Positions 32,401 to 42,101 are shown, numbered from the stretch's first letter. The stretch: 62,384 bases of DNA from an uncultured Lachnospiraceae bacterium (GCA_910587495.1 CAJUMT010000002.1:1-62384); one strand, 5' to 3'. Translations and numbers: made by a program. Notes: generated from the letters alone by a model not told the origin.

Positions 32401-33665
32401 AAGAAAGTACCTATATTTTATATAGAAAATTAAAAGCATTTGGAACCCGGTGCTGCTTTTATATGTGCAGAATCTTTCCAGTCAAGGGAAACCAGATTAG
32501 TGTATGTACTTTTGAAGGAAAAGGCGGATTTGGCTGTAATCCTAAGTATATTGTGGAAGAATTGCATAGGAGAAATCCTGGCTGGGAGTTTGTATGGTTC
32601 GTGAATGACATGGAGAAAAAATTTCCGGAGTATATTAAAAAAGTTCCAAATACCTTATGGAGCAGGGCATATTGGCTTTCTATATCAAAGGTCTGGATTG
32701 ATAATTACCGGAAGCCTTATGGAACCTGTAAACGAAAAGGGCAATATTATTTAAACACCAATCATTATACGGTGGCGCTGAAAAGTACCGGAATGTGGAG
32801 AGGTAAAGGGTTTTCTAAGATGGCATATCTTGTCAGTAAAAATGATTCAGATATGATAGATGATATTGTGATTGATTCTAAGTGGTGTGAAGATTCTTTT
32901 TACAAATCTATGGTATATAATGGAAGTTATCTGAAAACAGGGGCGCCTAGATGTGATGTGCTGTATGGCGACCGGAGCGAATACCACATAAAATTCTGCA
33001 AAAGGCATGGAATTTCTGTAAAATCAAAAATAGTGATGTTTGCGCCGACTTTCAGGGAAGGTGCAAAGGATGGAAAGAGAAGTGTGTTTTCGGAAATATG
33101 GAGTATTGATTTTAAGAGACTGATTGTAAATCTGGAAAAAAGATTCGGCGGGGAATGGTATATCTGTATCCGTGTACATCCGCAGCTTGCGCCAACTTTT
33201 CAAGAATATCGTAATGCAGAGGTACAAGAACGGTTGATAGATGAAAGCCAGGCCGACGATATGTATGAAATATTGGCTGCAATGGATGCGTATGTTACGG
33301 ACTATTCCAGCGCCATGTTCGATGCCGGATTTGCAGAGATTCCTGTGTTTCTTTATGCAGATGATATAGAAAAATATGCTCATGACAGAGGGAGCCTGAT
33401 GTGGAATTTAACGACGGATTCACTAAACTGTGTGACAAATAATAAGGAGATGACGCCGGATTTGCATCTTGTTCTTCCATTCTCAATAGCAACGGATAAT
33501 GACGAATTGGAGAAAAATGTTTTAGATTTTAATGAAGAAACATATGTAAAAAAATTGAAAAAACTCAAAAATGATATTAAGTTGAAATTTGATGGAAAGG
33601 CATGTGGAAAGGTTTCAGAGGCAATAGAAAAAGTTATGAAAGGGCATAAAAATGACAGGATGTAA
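32397..33665 (+). CDS. CDP-glycerol glycerophosphotransferase family protein (TagF/TagB-like)
   Basis: A 422-aa membrane-associated GT-B transferase that would move a polyol-phosphate unit from a CDP carrier to a glycan. Family features: an N-terminal hydrophobic/aromatic patch, GGFGCNPKYIVEELHRRN, TNHYTVALKSTGMWRGKG, LKTGAPRCDVLYG, VMFAPTFREG, CIRVHPQLAPTFQ, and the acceptor-side YVTDYSSAMFDAGFAEIPVF. ATGA overlaps with the upstream nucleotidyltransferase. With the four preceding genes it forms what looks like a complete synthesis-and-transfer cassette. The polyol is not identifiable from the sequence. Confidence 0.88.
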   Translation: MKESTYILYRKLKAFGTRCCFYMCRIFPVKGNQISVCTFEGKGGFGCNPKYIVEELHRRNPGWEFVWFVNDMEKKFPEYIKKVPNTLWSRAYWLSISKVWIDNYRKPYGTCKRKGQYYLNTNHYTVALKSTGMWRGKGFSKMAYLVSKNDSDMIDDIVIDSKWCEDSFYKSMVYNGSYLKTGAPRCDVLYGDRSEYHIKFCKRHGISVKSKIVMFAPTFREGAKDGKRSVFSEIWSIDFKRLIVNLEKRFGGEWYICIRVHPQLAPTFQEYRNAEVQERLIDESQADDMYEILAAMDAYVTDYSSAMFDAGFAEIPVFLYADDIEKYAHDRGSLMWNLTTDSLNCVTNNKEMTPDLHLVLPFSIATDNDELEKNVLDFNEETYVKKLKKLKNDIKLKFDGKACGKVSEAIEKVMKGHKNDRM

Positions 33666-34605
33666 AGTGTCTTTAATTATACCTGTTTACAATACCGAGA
33701 AATATCTCCGGCGATGCTTGGATAGCGCAGTATCGCAAACATATAAAAATATGGAGATCATCTGTATAGATGACGGTTCAAGTGATGGCTCAGAGAAGAT
33801 AGTAGATGAATTTGCTGAAAAGGACAAAAGAGTTGTTGCAATACATCAACAGAATATGGGTGAAAGTGGCGCCAGAAATGTTGGCTTGAGAGCATCTACC
33901 GGGGAATATATTGCATTTATGGACTGTGATGACTGGATTGAACAGAATATGTATGAAATTCTTGTGGAGACATTGGAAAAAGAAAATGTTGATATGGTGG
34001 CGGCCAGCTGGTATCGGGAAATAGACGGAGTGAGCCATGAGATAAAAAATGAATTGTCTGTGAATAGAGAGTCTTTTGATAGAGATGAGTTATTAAAATA
34101 TTTATATATGAGAGACTCCTATCGAGGGTTTGCTTATATATGGGATAAACTGTACAGAAAAGAAATTCTCAGAGATCAGCGGGGGAAACTGATTTGTTTT
34201 AACGAGACACTGAAACTGGGGGGCGATGTACTGTATTTAGCAGAGATTGCATTAAATGTAAAAAGATCCAAATACATTGAAAAGGCATTTTATCATTATA
34301 ATCAACGGGAAGAATCTGGTTGTCATACAAAGGATTTAAAAAAAATCAGAGATTGGATAAGAGCATATGAGATAATACTTCAAAAATTTAAAAAAGAGCA
34401 TGTAGATGATGTAATAATGAATTATGTAAAACGGTTTTTGGCTTACCATAGCAGTAATGCAGTGGAGATTGCAATTGCGCAGGGACAGGAAAGCACAAAA
34501 AAAGAATTCCAAAAATTTATGAGACTGTATGAGGATATATATGTGAAATTAAATATTCAATATCCGGAACGCATTATAAGATATCAAAGTTTATTGGTTC
34601 AGTAG
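33652..34605 (+). CDS. Family 2 glycosyltransferase
   Basis: A 317-aa GT-A enzyme using a nucleotide-sugar donor. It has the canonical start KVSLIIPVYNTEKYLRRCLD, IICIDDGSSDGSEKIVDEFA, VHQQNMGESGARNVG-type acceptor loop, and the metal-binding FMDCDDWIEQN near residue 88. The C-terminal part is helical with the family's DKLYRKEIL and ...GGDVLYLAEIAL. It overlaps the TagF-like gene's end by 14 bases. This GT2 lacks the Rossmann-like module found on many of its neighbours. Confidence 0.92.
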   Translation: MTGCKVSLIIPVYNTEKYLRRCLDSAVSQTYKNMEIICIDDGSSDGSEKIVDEFAEKDKRVVAIHQQNMGESGARNVGLRASTGEYIAFMDCDDWIEQNMYEILVETLEKENVDMVAASWYREIDGVSHEIKNELSVNRESFDRDELLKYLYMRDSYRGFAYIWDKLYRKEILRDQRGKLICFNETLKLGGDVLYLAEIALNVKRSKYIEKAFYHYNQREESGCHTKDLKKIRDWIRAYEIILQKFKKEHVDDVIMNYVKRFLAYHSSNAVEIAIAQGQESTKKEFQKFMRLYEDIYVKLNIQYPERIIRYQSLLVQ

Positions 34606-34648
34606 AAATAAATTGAAAGATATGAAATCCGATTGGAGATTTGAGTTT

Positions 34649-35800
34649 ATGAAATGGAAAAACAAAGGACATGAGTTTGATGAACTATTTTACCAAATAG
34701 AAAAAAAGAATAAGCTTTATCTTTTTGGGGCAGGAGATTATGGGATGCAATTTTTAAATATATTTAAAAATGAAATTCCAATTGTAGGTTATATTGATAA
34801 TAATTCTGCCAAACAGGGAACAGTTATTCATGAAAAGAGATGCTATTCATTAGAAGAAATTACACTTGATGAAGATGAAGGAATTGTTGTAACAATGTCC
34901 CAAATTGCCAGAGTAGAACCGATTGAACAACTGAAACAGTATGGGTATAAAAAAGATATTGATTTTTTTATTATTGAAGAATTTCTTTCAGTATATTATG
35001 TGTACAAGAAAAATAAAATATATTTTTCGAGTATCTCCTTTCTGCCAAGTACAGCTTGCAATTTAAATTGCAAAAACTGTCTTAATTTTAATCCTTTTGC
35101 AAAGCATTTTTATGTAAGAAAGTGGGAGGATTTAATTAAAGATATAGATCTGTTTTTTTCTTGCATAGACCGTATTATGTTGTTCCATATCAGTGGTGGG
35201 GAACCAATGCTCTACAAATATATAGCGGATTTAGTTGAGTATATTGACAAAAATTATGGAGACCGAATAGATACTTTACGGACTGTAACAAATGGAACGA
35301 TTGTTCCGAAAGACGAAGTGTTACAGAAATTATCAGAGTGTAATGTGGAAGTAACAATTGATGATTATCGGGAGGCTGTTCCTCATTTTGGGAAACAGTT
35401 TGATGAAGTGATTTGTAAGTTTAACGATTATCATATTAAATATTATATCAATAAAGTAGATAGCTGGATTGATTTGGCGCCGGAACGGACTGACTATTCC
35501 GGACTATCGGAAAGTCAATTGGAAAAACACAGAGAAGATTGTAGTCAATCATGGCAGGAGTTAAGGGACGGAAAACTCTATAGTTGTAATTATGCTGCAT
35601 ATGCAACAGTAGCAGGAATTGCTGGTGAGCAAGATTCGGAAGAAACATTTGATTTGACAACATTCACGATAGATCAAAAGAGAGAATTGGTAGAGTTTCG
35701 ACTAGGCTATACAACAAAAGGTTATACTAATTTCTGTAAAACTTGCAGAGGATTTACATCAGAAAATTCAGAGAAGGTTGTTGTGGCAGAGCAAATATAA
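34649..35800 (+). CDS. Radical SAM protein with N-terminal Rossmann-like module
   Basis: I use the ATG at 34649 because GGAG lies 10 bases upstream; in-frame TTG 34613 or ATG 34622 would add up to 12 residues. The 383-aa product begins with the module shared across the island (LYLFGAGDYGMQFLNIF ... VGYIDNNSAKQG, about 18-110). A radical SAM domain follows with the [4Fe-4S] motif STACNLNCKNC (Cx3Cx2C) near 133, HISGGEPMLYKYIADLVEYI and a TVTNGTIVP strand. A C-terminal Cys-rich part (DCSQSWQELRDGKLYSCNY; TNFCKTCRG) looks like an auxiliary cluster domain. It probably makes a radical modification of a sugar or peptide; the substrate is unknown. Confidence 0.82.
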   Translation: MKWKNKGHEFDELFYQIEKKNKLYLFGAGDYGMQFLNIFKNEIPIVGYIDNNSAKQGTVIHEKRCYSLEEITLDEDEGIVVTMSQIARVEPIEQLKQYGYKKDIDFFIIEEFLSVYYVYKKNKIYFSSISFLPSTACNLNCKNCLNFNPFAKHFYVRKWEDLIKDIDLFFSCIDRIMLFHISGGEPMLYKYIADLVEYIDKNYGDRIDTLRTVTNGTIVPKDEVLQKLSECNVEVTIDDYREAVPHFGKQFDEVICKFNDYHIKYYINKVDSWIDLAPERTDYSGLSESQLEKHREDCSQSWQELRDGKLYSCNYAAYATVAGIAGEQDSEETFDLTTFTIDQKRELVEFRLGYTTKGYTNFCKTCRGFTSENSEKVVVAEQI

Positions 35801-35825
35801 AGTTCAAAAAGCAGGAGGCATATAG

Positions 35826-36977
35826 ATGTTTAAAATAGTGGAACCTTATTTAGATCCGTTAGATATTTTCAATATGATAGGAGAAAGAAAGTCCGAATTG
35901 TCCGATACAGATTTGGGGTTCATAGGCGGTTTGATCAAAAAAAGAAAACCAAAGAAGATTGTAGAGATTGGTGTGTCAGCAGGTGGAACAACTTGTTTTA
36001 TTATGCGAGCGTTGGAGCGACTACGCATAGAGAGTGAGATGTATTCTATAGATGTGTCATATACTTATCATTATGATACACAGAAGAAATGTGGTTATCA
36101 ATTGACAGAGGGCGGAAGTAAAATTCTTTCTAACATTAGAAATCATACTCTTATCTTGGGAAAAAATATTGCGGAAGTAATAGAAAGTGAGGTAGGAGAT
36201 GGTATAGATATGTTGATTTTAGACACTACGCATTATCTTCCGGGTGAACTATTAGATTTTTTGATATGCTACCCATACTTATCACAAAGAGCTGTGATAA
36301 TATTAGATGATTTGACTTTTTCTCATTTTGGTGAGAATACAAATGCTATAGCGACAAAAGCATTATACGATTTGATAGTTGCAGATAAGATTTTTCCCGA
36401 AAACGATGTAGTATATCCTAAAATGGCAGGTTTTATTTTGAATGAAGATACTAATAAATATATCCAAGATTATTTTTTGGGATTAATGACTCCATGGTGG
36501 TATGGATTAAAAGAAAATGAAGTGCAAAAATATAGAGATATTGTAAAGAAATATTATGGAAAGTTTGAATTACAGCTTTTTGATGAAGCAATAAGAACCA
36601 ATACAGAAACTTTGAAGAAAAAAGAAAGCATAAGGAGAGAACTTGAGAAAATTAGCCATATTTGTATTACAGCAGAAAATGTATTCATATATGGAGCCGG
36701 AGAACGTGGAATCTCGTTAGGGATGTTTTTGAAAGACAGAATAAGAGAAGTTGACGGATATATTATTTCAGATGATAGAAATAAGGATGCATTAAAGATA
36801 GATGCACCAATTTATCATTTAAATGAAATCATACATTGTAAGGATAAGTGTGAAATTTTGGTAGCGGTTGCAGATGATGAAGTAAGAGATAATTTGTCCA
36901 AACATAATATTGATTATATTGATATACCAAATTATGTTTTTCCGTTTATAAAAGAATATAAAAGACTGTTATATTGA
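35826..36977 (+). CDS. Methyltransferase/cephalosporin-hydroxylase-like protein with C-terminal Rossmann-like module
   Basis: A 383-aa two-domain protein. Residues about 30-200 have a class I SAM-methyltransferase-like fold of the CmcI/Methyltransf_24 type: KIVEIGVSAGGTTCFIMRAL (glycine-rich loop), MYSIDVSYTYHYDT, and DMLILDTTHYLPGELLDFLI. After a helical linker, residues about 283-383 are the island's module (VFIYGAGERGISLGMF ... VDGYIISDDRNKD ... ILVAVADDEV). AGGAGG precedes the ATG. It may O-methylate a glycan residue; this is inferred from the fold and the neighbours. Confidence 0.75.
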   Translation: MFKIVEPYLDPLDIFNMIGERKSELSDTDLGFIGGLIKKRKPKKIVEIGVSAGGTTCFIMRALERLRIESEMYSIDVSYTYHYDTQKKCGYQLTEGGSKILSNIRNHTLILGKNIAEVIESEVGDGIDMLILDTTHYLPGELLDFLICYPYLSQRAVIILDDLTFSHFGENTNAIATKALYDLIVADKIFPENDVVYPKMAGFILNEDTNKYIQDYFLGLMTPWWYGLKENEVQKYRDIVKKYYGKFELQLFDEAIRTNTETLKKKESIRRELEKISHICITAENVFIYGAGERGISLGMFLKDRIREVDGYIISDDRNKDALKIDAPIYHLNEIIHCKDKCEILVAVADDEVRDNLSKHNIDYIDIPNYVFPFIKEYKRLLY

Positions 36978-37044
36978 AAAAATTTGGATTGATAAAAACA
37001 TCTAATATAAATTTTTGCTCGAGAATTTAAAAGGAGAATAAATA

Positions 37045-38283
37045 GTGGAAGGTATAACTGATGTTGATTATGAAGAATATTCAAATCCATTGTTTTCTGT
37101 AATTGTTCCTGTATATAATATTGAAGAATATTTGAAAAAATGTATAACAAGCATTATAGAGCAGACTTATAAAAATATTGAGATAATATTAATAGATGAT
37201 GGTTCAACGGATAAATCGGCTTTGATCTGCGATGAATTTGCGGAAAAAGATAAAAGAATAAAGGTAGTCCATAAAGAAAATGGAGGAGTAGTAAGCGCAC
37301 GAAAAGTTGGAATTTCTATTGCTTCTGGAGAGTATGTGGTAAGTGTTGATGGAGATGATTGGATTGAAAAAGAGAGACTTGAACATTTAGCAGATCAAAT
37401 TTCTTTGGTTGCTGCTGATATGATTTATATGGCAGGATACAAGAAAGATACAGACAAACAATGTATAGTTTTTGAAAATTCAATTGAGTGCAAAACTTAC
37501 TATGGTGAAGAAATTATAAAAGATTTATTTCCTTTAGTACAAAATACTCATAAATGTTTTGAACCAAATATCAAGGGATTGCTTTGGATGTGGGGAATTA
37601 ATAGAGAGCTGTTAAAAGAGAAACAGATGTTGATAGATGATAGGATATCGATAGGTGATGATTATATATGTGTGTGGTTTTGTTTATTAGCTGCAAAATC
37701 AGTAACACTCATGAATGAAGGCGGTTATCATTATATACAGCGAAATACCTCTCTTTCATATTCAAAATCGAATGAAGAAAGAATGCGGATGGGAGTATGG
37801 CATAATCAGTTAAAAGAATATATTGAGAGCTGTAATTATACGGCAGAAGTTATGAAGTCATTTGTTTTTTTAAATGTTATGGTTCTTATGTTTGCAGATT
37901 ATGAAATGTTGCTTTTAAAAGACGTTAATTATCTATTTCCATATTCAAAAGTTGTAAAGAAAAGCAGGATTGTTATATATGGTGCCGGAAAGTTGGGATG
38001 TCATATTATTTGGGCATTGGATAGGAATAAGGATTATCAGATTGTATTGTGGGTTGACCAAAATGAAAAAAGACCATCTATATTAAATTATAAAATAAAT
38101 CCAATTGATAATATTTTACAGGTTGACTATGATTTTGTAGTAATTGCAATAATGCATGAGAGCATAGCATTGGAAATTAAAGAGTTATTACTAAACATGG
38201 GAATACAAGAAAAAAAGATAGCTATGATGGATCCAAATGTTATTAGCGAAGCATATTTAGATAAAGTGTTTGGAGATAAATAA
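37045..38283 (+). CDS. Family 2 glycosyltransferase with C-terminal Rossmann-like module
   Basis: A 412-aa protein with a GT2 domain (FSVIVPVYNIEEYLKKCITS, IILIDDGSTDKSALICDEFA, VSVDGDDWIEKER near residue 110) and then, from about 308, the shared module (RIVIYGAGKLGCHIIWALDR, VLWVDQNEKR, FVVIAIMHESIAL). The ORF's GTG start at 37045 has AAGGAG upstream. The first 10 residues before the GT core (EGITDVDYEEYS) are acidic. Composition is clearly AT-rich. Confidence 0.87.
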   Translation: MEGITDVDYEEYSNPLFSVIVPVYNIEEYLKKCITSIIEQTYKNIEIILIDDGSTDKSALICDEFAEKDKRIKVVHKENGGVVSARKVGISIASGEYVVSVDGDDWIEKERLEHLADQISLVAADMIYMAGYKKDTDKQCIVFENSIECKTYYGEEIIKDLFPLVQNTHKCFEPNIKGLLWMWGINRELLKEKQMLIDDRISIGDDYICVWFCLLAAKSVTLMNEGGYHYIQRNTSLSYSKSNEERMRMGVWHNQLKEYIESCNYTAEVMKSFVFLNVMVLMFADYEMLLLKDVNYLFPYSKVVKKSRIVIYGAGKLGCHIIWALDRNKDYQIVLWVDQNEKRPSILNYKINPIDNILQVDYDFVVIAIMHESIALEIKELLLNMGIQEKKIAMMDPNVISEAYLDKVFGDK

Positions 38284-38345
38284 GATACAATATATATGGA
38301 ATATGATTTTTATATGGAAAACTGGAGAAAAAGTGAGAGTTTATT

Positions 38346-39524
38346 ATGCCATTATTTAGTATTATTACAACTGTATACAATAATGAAAAATATATTAGAT
38401 CAGCTGCGGAAAGTATATTGCAACAGGGATTTAGAGATTTGGAGTACATTATTGTAGACGACGGATCTACTGATGCTACAGCAGAAATTACTGATCAGAT
38501 AGCTAAAGAAGATTCAAGAGTTCATGTGATACATCAGAAAAATCAGTGGGTATATGCAAGCCTTAATAATGGAATAAAAGAAGCAAATGGAGATTATATA
38601 TTTATTGTTAATTCTGATGATCGGTTGCGGAGTGATATTTTAAAGATAGTTGCTGATAAAATTAATATTTATAAAAGGCCAGATGTGATATGGACGAAAG
38701 TTTTAACACATCATTGTGATCTACAACAGAATATTATTTGCTATGATTATTATAATATAGATAAGCGCTTTATAAAAGATTATTATTTTGATAATGAGGA
38801 AAGTGTTCGTGATAATTGGATGTTATTTTATGATTCGGGATTAGCGCATAATCAGATAAATTTTTATAAAAGAGAGATTATGAATAACCATCCTTTTAGA
38901 AACGACTTTTTTATTGCAGATCGGTTTTTCAATATTAGTATAGCTCCTGCAATACATTCAGCTTTAATATTGAAAGAAGCAGCATATGATTATTATTTAT
39001 ATAATTCGGAGAATATGAATGCTTCATATGGGAAGTACTATGGTTACGAACATGAGATGTTTGATGTTTTTTTAAATCAGTTTACGGAGCTTTTTATTAA
39101 ATGGGGAAGATATAATAATGAGATAAAAGACAATTTATATAGAAAAAGAATAAAATATTTATCCTCAGAAATAAGAGCATTAAATAGTAAGAAGTGTACA
39201 TTATCATTGGAGGAAAAATTAAATACTATATTTTTTGTGCTATTAGATGAACATATTGTTGAATGCGTGAAAGAAACTGGTACACAAGAAGAATTTGAAA
39301 GCCGTGTTTTATCAGGAATCCGGACGCTTTTTATAAACGATATGCTGCCAGAAGATAGTGAAATGTTTTTTGTATATGAATTATTAGAATCTCTCTTGCG
39401 ATATGAAAAAGATGAAGAGGATTTTTTGAAAATTAAAAATGCAGTTAATCATCCATTAAATCCATTGCATATAGGAAAATGTTTTTATGAAAAACTGATT
39501 TATGCCCAGGAAGGCAGCGTGTAG
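38346..39524 (+). CDS. Family 2 glycosyltransferase (module encoded separately downstream)
   Basis: A 392-aa GT2: FSIITTVYNNEKYIRSAAES, YIIVDDGSTDATAEITDQIA, VYASLNNGIKEANGDYIF, and the metal-binding IVNSDDRLRSDIL near residue 93. The C-terminal half is helical and charged. It has no Rossmann module of its own. The next gene, 3 bases downstream, is the stand-alone module, so the pair corresponds to the fused architecture seen at 37045, 44318, 52852 and 54254. Confidence 0.9.
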   Translation: MPLFSIITTVYNNEKYIRSAAESILQQGFRDLEYIIVDDGSTDATAEITDQIAKEDSRVHVIHQKNQWVYASLNNGIKEANGDYIFIVNSDDRLRSDILKIVADKINIYKRPDVIWTKVLTHHCDLQQNIICYDYYNIDKRFIKDYYFDNEESVRDNWMLFYDSGLAHNQINFYKREIMNNHPFRNDFFIADRFFNISIAPAIHSALILKEAAYDYYLYNSENMNASYGKYYGYEHEMFDVFLNQFTELFIKWGRYNNEIKDNLYRKRIKYLSSEIRALNSKKCTLSLEEKLNTIFFVLLDEHIVECVKETGTQEEFESRVLSGIRTLFINDMLPEDSEMFFVYELLESLLRYEKDEEDFLKIKNAVNHPLNPLHIGKCFYEKLIYAQEGSV

Positions 39525-39527
39525 TAA

Positions 39528-39995
39528 ATGGAGGATATTTGCATATATGGATTCGGAACATATGGTATACAAACATACTATTTTTTGAAGGAAAACGGTA
39601 TTTCAGTTAAATGCTTTGCGGATCGTAACGCAGAAAAACAAGGATATGCCTTAGATAATATAAATTGTATTGGATATAAAGATGTGTTATCTTTGGATAA
39701 AAAAAGTACTATTTTAATTGTAGCGGTAGCAAATCCGGTTAAGTTGATACAGGAATTTAAAGAACTGGGTTTTATAGATGTGTGGGATAAAGAGTATGCA
39801 ATAGGACAATTTTGCTATAATATAAGTGAAGAAACAGAATGTATTGAACCAATACATGATATAAAAATATTAGAAGAACTGAAAATGTCATTATGTGATT
39901 TAATATATCAGAACATTGAAGGTCAATTTTCTAATAAAGACATGAAACAAATTGTTGATGGGTATAGAAAACGAAGACAGAGACTGATTAAATGA
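39528..39995 (+). CDS. Stand-alone Rossmann-like module protein
   Basis: A 155-aa soluble protein that consists of just the recurrent module plus a helical tail. Motifs are ICIYGFGTYGIQTYYFLKEN (glycine-rich loop with one Ala-to-Phe change), VKCFADRNAEKQGYALDNIN, SLDKKSTILIVAVANPVKLI and a KELGFIDVW helix-strand. The tail (about 115-155) is basic. It begins 3 bases after the GT2 stop and overlaps the next glycosyltransferase gene by 4 bases, so it is translationally tied to both. It resembles the PglD N-terminal and CoA/NAD-binding domains, but there is no catalytic partner in the same chain. Function unknown; a helper subunit is likely. Confidence 0.75.
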   Translation: MEDICIYGFGTYGIQTYYFLKENGISVKCFADRNAEKQGYALDNINCIGYKDVLSLDKKSTILIVAVANPVKLIQEFKELGFIDVWDKEYAIGQFCYNISEETECIEPIHDIKILEELKMSLCDLIYQNIEGQFSNKDMKQIVDGYRKRRQRLIK

Positions 39996-41212
39996 ATGTT
40001 TTAGAAATTAATTATACGGATTTACCTGGGCATATATTTAATGGTTATGATTTACATTTAAGATTAAACCAATTAGGATTTGACGCTCGGATGATTGTTA
40101 GATCAAAAAAGAGTTTGCAAAATACAGTATATGAAATTTCTATTGATGAGATACTGCATCAACAGCTCATCTATTTTGAAAAAAAATATTCTGTCAGCAA
40201 TGTTGTTTTTCCTTATGCGTTTCAATTACAAAAGATGGAAGAGTTCCAAAAAGCAGACCTTGTCCATTACCATATTCTGCATAATCAAACATTATCATTG
40301 CTTGACTATCCAAATTTAATGAACTGGAAATATTCTGTATGGACTGTTCATGATCCATGGATTATAACAGGAAACTGTATTCACCCTTTAGAATGTCAGA
40401 AATGGAGGACAGGCTGTGGGAATTGCAGCAATATTCAGGAACATACTTATAAAATGAATCAGGATAATACAAGATTTATGTGGAATTTAAAAAAAGATGT
40501 ATTAAAACAGATAAATCCTGATATTGTAGTATCCTGCAATTTTATGAAAAAATATTTGCAGGAAAGTCCGTTGACCAATCATTTTAATAAAATACACATA
40601 ATTCCTTTTGGAGTAGATACAAGTAAATATGATCCGTTGAAAAAGAACAAAAGAAAACAGGAATATGGCATTGATACAAATAAAATGGTAATTGGTTTTC
40701 GTTCCTCCAGGGATATTATAAAAGGGTGTAATTTTTTATACAAGGCATTGGAGATGTTTAGTTCTAATGAGAACATTACATTGTTATGTGTAGGAGAATA
40801 TAGTGTTCCGGAATATATAGCGAAAAAGTATCAAACGATAAAATTGGGATGGCTGAATCAGGAAGATCAGATGATTGCGTTTATGGAAGCCTGTGATATT
40901 TTTGTGATGCCTTCTTTGGCAGAGTCATTTGGAATGATGGCTGTTGAGGCTTTAGCGGCGGGGTGTTCGTTTATTTGTTTTCAGACAACGGTTATGGAAG
41001 AAATTTCACAGTCACCGGACTGTGGGATTGCGGTACAATATCAATCGTCGGAAGCGATTGCAAAAGCAATCTATCAGCTTATGATACATCCGGAAACAAG
41101 AAAGAAACGTGGAATGCAGGGGCGTGAACTGATAAAACAAACGTATACCATTGATCAATATGTAGAAAAACATAAAAATTTGTATGAGAATATTCTTGTA
41201 CGAGATAGATAG
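39992..41212 (+). CDS. Family 4 glycosyltransferase (GT-B)
   Basis: A 406-aa retaining glycosyltransferase. The N-terminal acceptor domain has LEINYTDLPGHIFNGYDLHL and VHYHILHNQTLSLLDYPN, then a Cys-rich loop (CIHPLECQKWRTGCGNCSNI). The C-terminal donor domain has HIIPFGVDTSKYDP, VIGFRSSRDIIKGCNFLYKA, IKLGWLNQEDQMIAFMEACD and the E-x7-E motif in PSLAESFGMMAVEALAAGC. The clustered cysteines and His suggest a bound metal. ATGA overlaps the stand-alone module gene. Confidence 0.9.
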   Translation: MNVLEINYTDLPGHIFNGYDLHLRLNQLGFDARMIVRSKKSLQNTVYEISIDEILHQQLIYFEKKYSVSNVVFPYAFQLQKMEEFQKADLVHYHILHNQTLSLLDYPNLMNWKYSVWTVHDPWIITGNCIHPLECQKWRTGCGNCSNIQEHTYKMNQDNTRFMWNLKKDVLKQINPDIVVSCNFMKKYLQESPLTNHFNKIHIIPFGVDTSKYDPLKKNKRKQEYGIDTNKMVIGFRSSRDIIKGCNFLYKALEMFSSNENITLLCVGEYSVPEYIAKKYQTIKLGWLNQEDQMIAFMEACDIFVMPSLAESFGMMAVEALAAGCSFICFQTTVMEEISQSPDCGIAVQYQSSEAIAKAIYQLMIHPETRKKRGMQGRELIKQTYTIDQYVEKHKNLYENILVRDR

Positions 41213-41214
41213 AA

Positions 41215-42081
41215 ATGGGTTCGTTAGGTATGAAATATTTGATTTTTGGAATTAATGGCATGGCAGGGCATATGATTGCAAAATACTTGATGGAGCAGGG
41301 ACATACAGTAAAAGGTTTTGCAAGAAGAGAATGCCCATTTTGTGAAACGATTATTGGAGATGCGAGGAAAGAAGAAAAAGTAGCAGATATTTTACAGGCA
41401 GGACGCTATGATTATGTAGTTAATTGTATTGGTATTTTGAATAAGGCAGTTGATAGAAAATTATCGGATGGTATTTATCTAAATAGTGTGTTTCCCCATG
41501 TCTTGTCTGAGTTATTAAGAGAAACTTCTACAAAGTTAATACATATTAGTACAGACTGTGTTTTTGAAGGAACAAAAGGACAATACACAGAGCAGGATGT
41601 ACCGGATGCTGTATCTTACTATGGAAAATCAAAGGCACTGGGAGAAATTAATGATGAGAAAAACCTTACAATCCGCACCTCTATTGTAGGGCCGGAGTTA
41701 AAGCCAGACGGAATAGGTTTGTTTCATTGGTTTATGATGCAGTCCGGGGAAATTTATGGGTATAAAAAAGTCATTTGGAGCGGAATTACTACTTTGCAGT
41801 TAGCTAAAGCGATAGAAATGGATATTCAATATCCACAGACAGGTTTGTATCATTTGGTAAATAACCAGTCGATCAGTAAAAAGGATCTTTTATTATTATT
41901 TCTTAAATATTGCAGAAAAGGTGATATTATAATTTTAAATAACACAGATTATATATGTAATAAATCATTGTTGGATACAAGAAAAAGCTATCCGTTTGCT
42001 ATTCCTTCTTATGAACAAATGGTTAAAGAAATGGGAGAATGGATAAAAGCGCATCCGATCATGTATAGACAGTATTTATAG
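41215..42081 (+). CDS. RmlD-like NAD(P)-dependent reductase of a UDP-sugar pathway
   Basis: A 288-aa short-chain dehydrogenase of the RmlD type: YLIFGINGMAGHMIAKYLME (nucleotide loop), VVNCIGILNKAVD, LIHISTDCVFEGTKGQY, and catalytic SYYGKSKALGEI. The start at 41215 is the longest; ATG at 41230 is equally likely. In the L-FucNAc pathway the reductase (CapF/WbjC) is longer, with a C-terminal cupin domain; that part is absent here. An RmlD-like reductase of this size next to CapE- and WecB-type genes instead matches the L-QuiNAc scheme (WbvB/WbvR/WbvD). Probable reaction: reduction of the 4-keto-UDP-sugar made by the CapE-like enzyme. Confidence 0.8.
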   Translation: MGSLGMKYLIFGINGMAGHMIAKYLMEQGHTVKGFARRECPFCETIIGDARKEEKVADILQAGRYDYVVNCIGILNKAVDRKLSDGIYLNSVFPHVLSELLRETSTKLIHISTDCVFEGTKGQYTEQDVPDAVSYYGKSKALGEINDEKNLTIRTSIVGPELKPDGIGLFHWFMMQSGEIYGYKKVIWSGITTLQLAKAIEMDIQYPQTGLYHLVNNQSISKKDLLLLFLKYCRKGDIIILNNTDYICNKSLLDTRKSYPFAIPSYEQMVKEMGEWIKAHPIMYRQYL

Positions 42082-42101
42082 AAAACAAAAGGTATAGGAA
42101 G

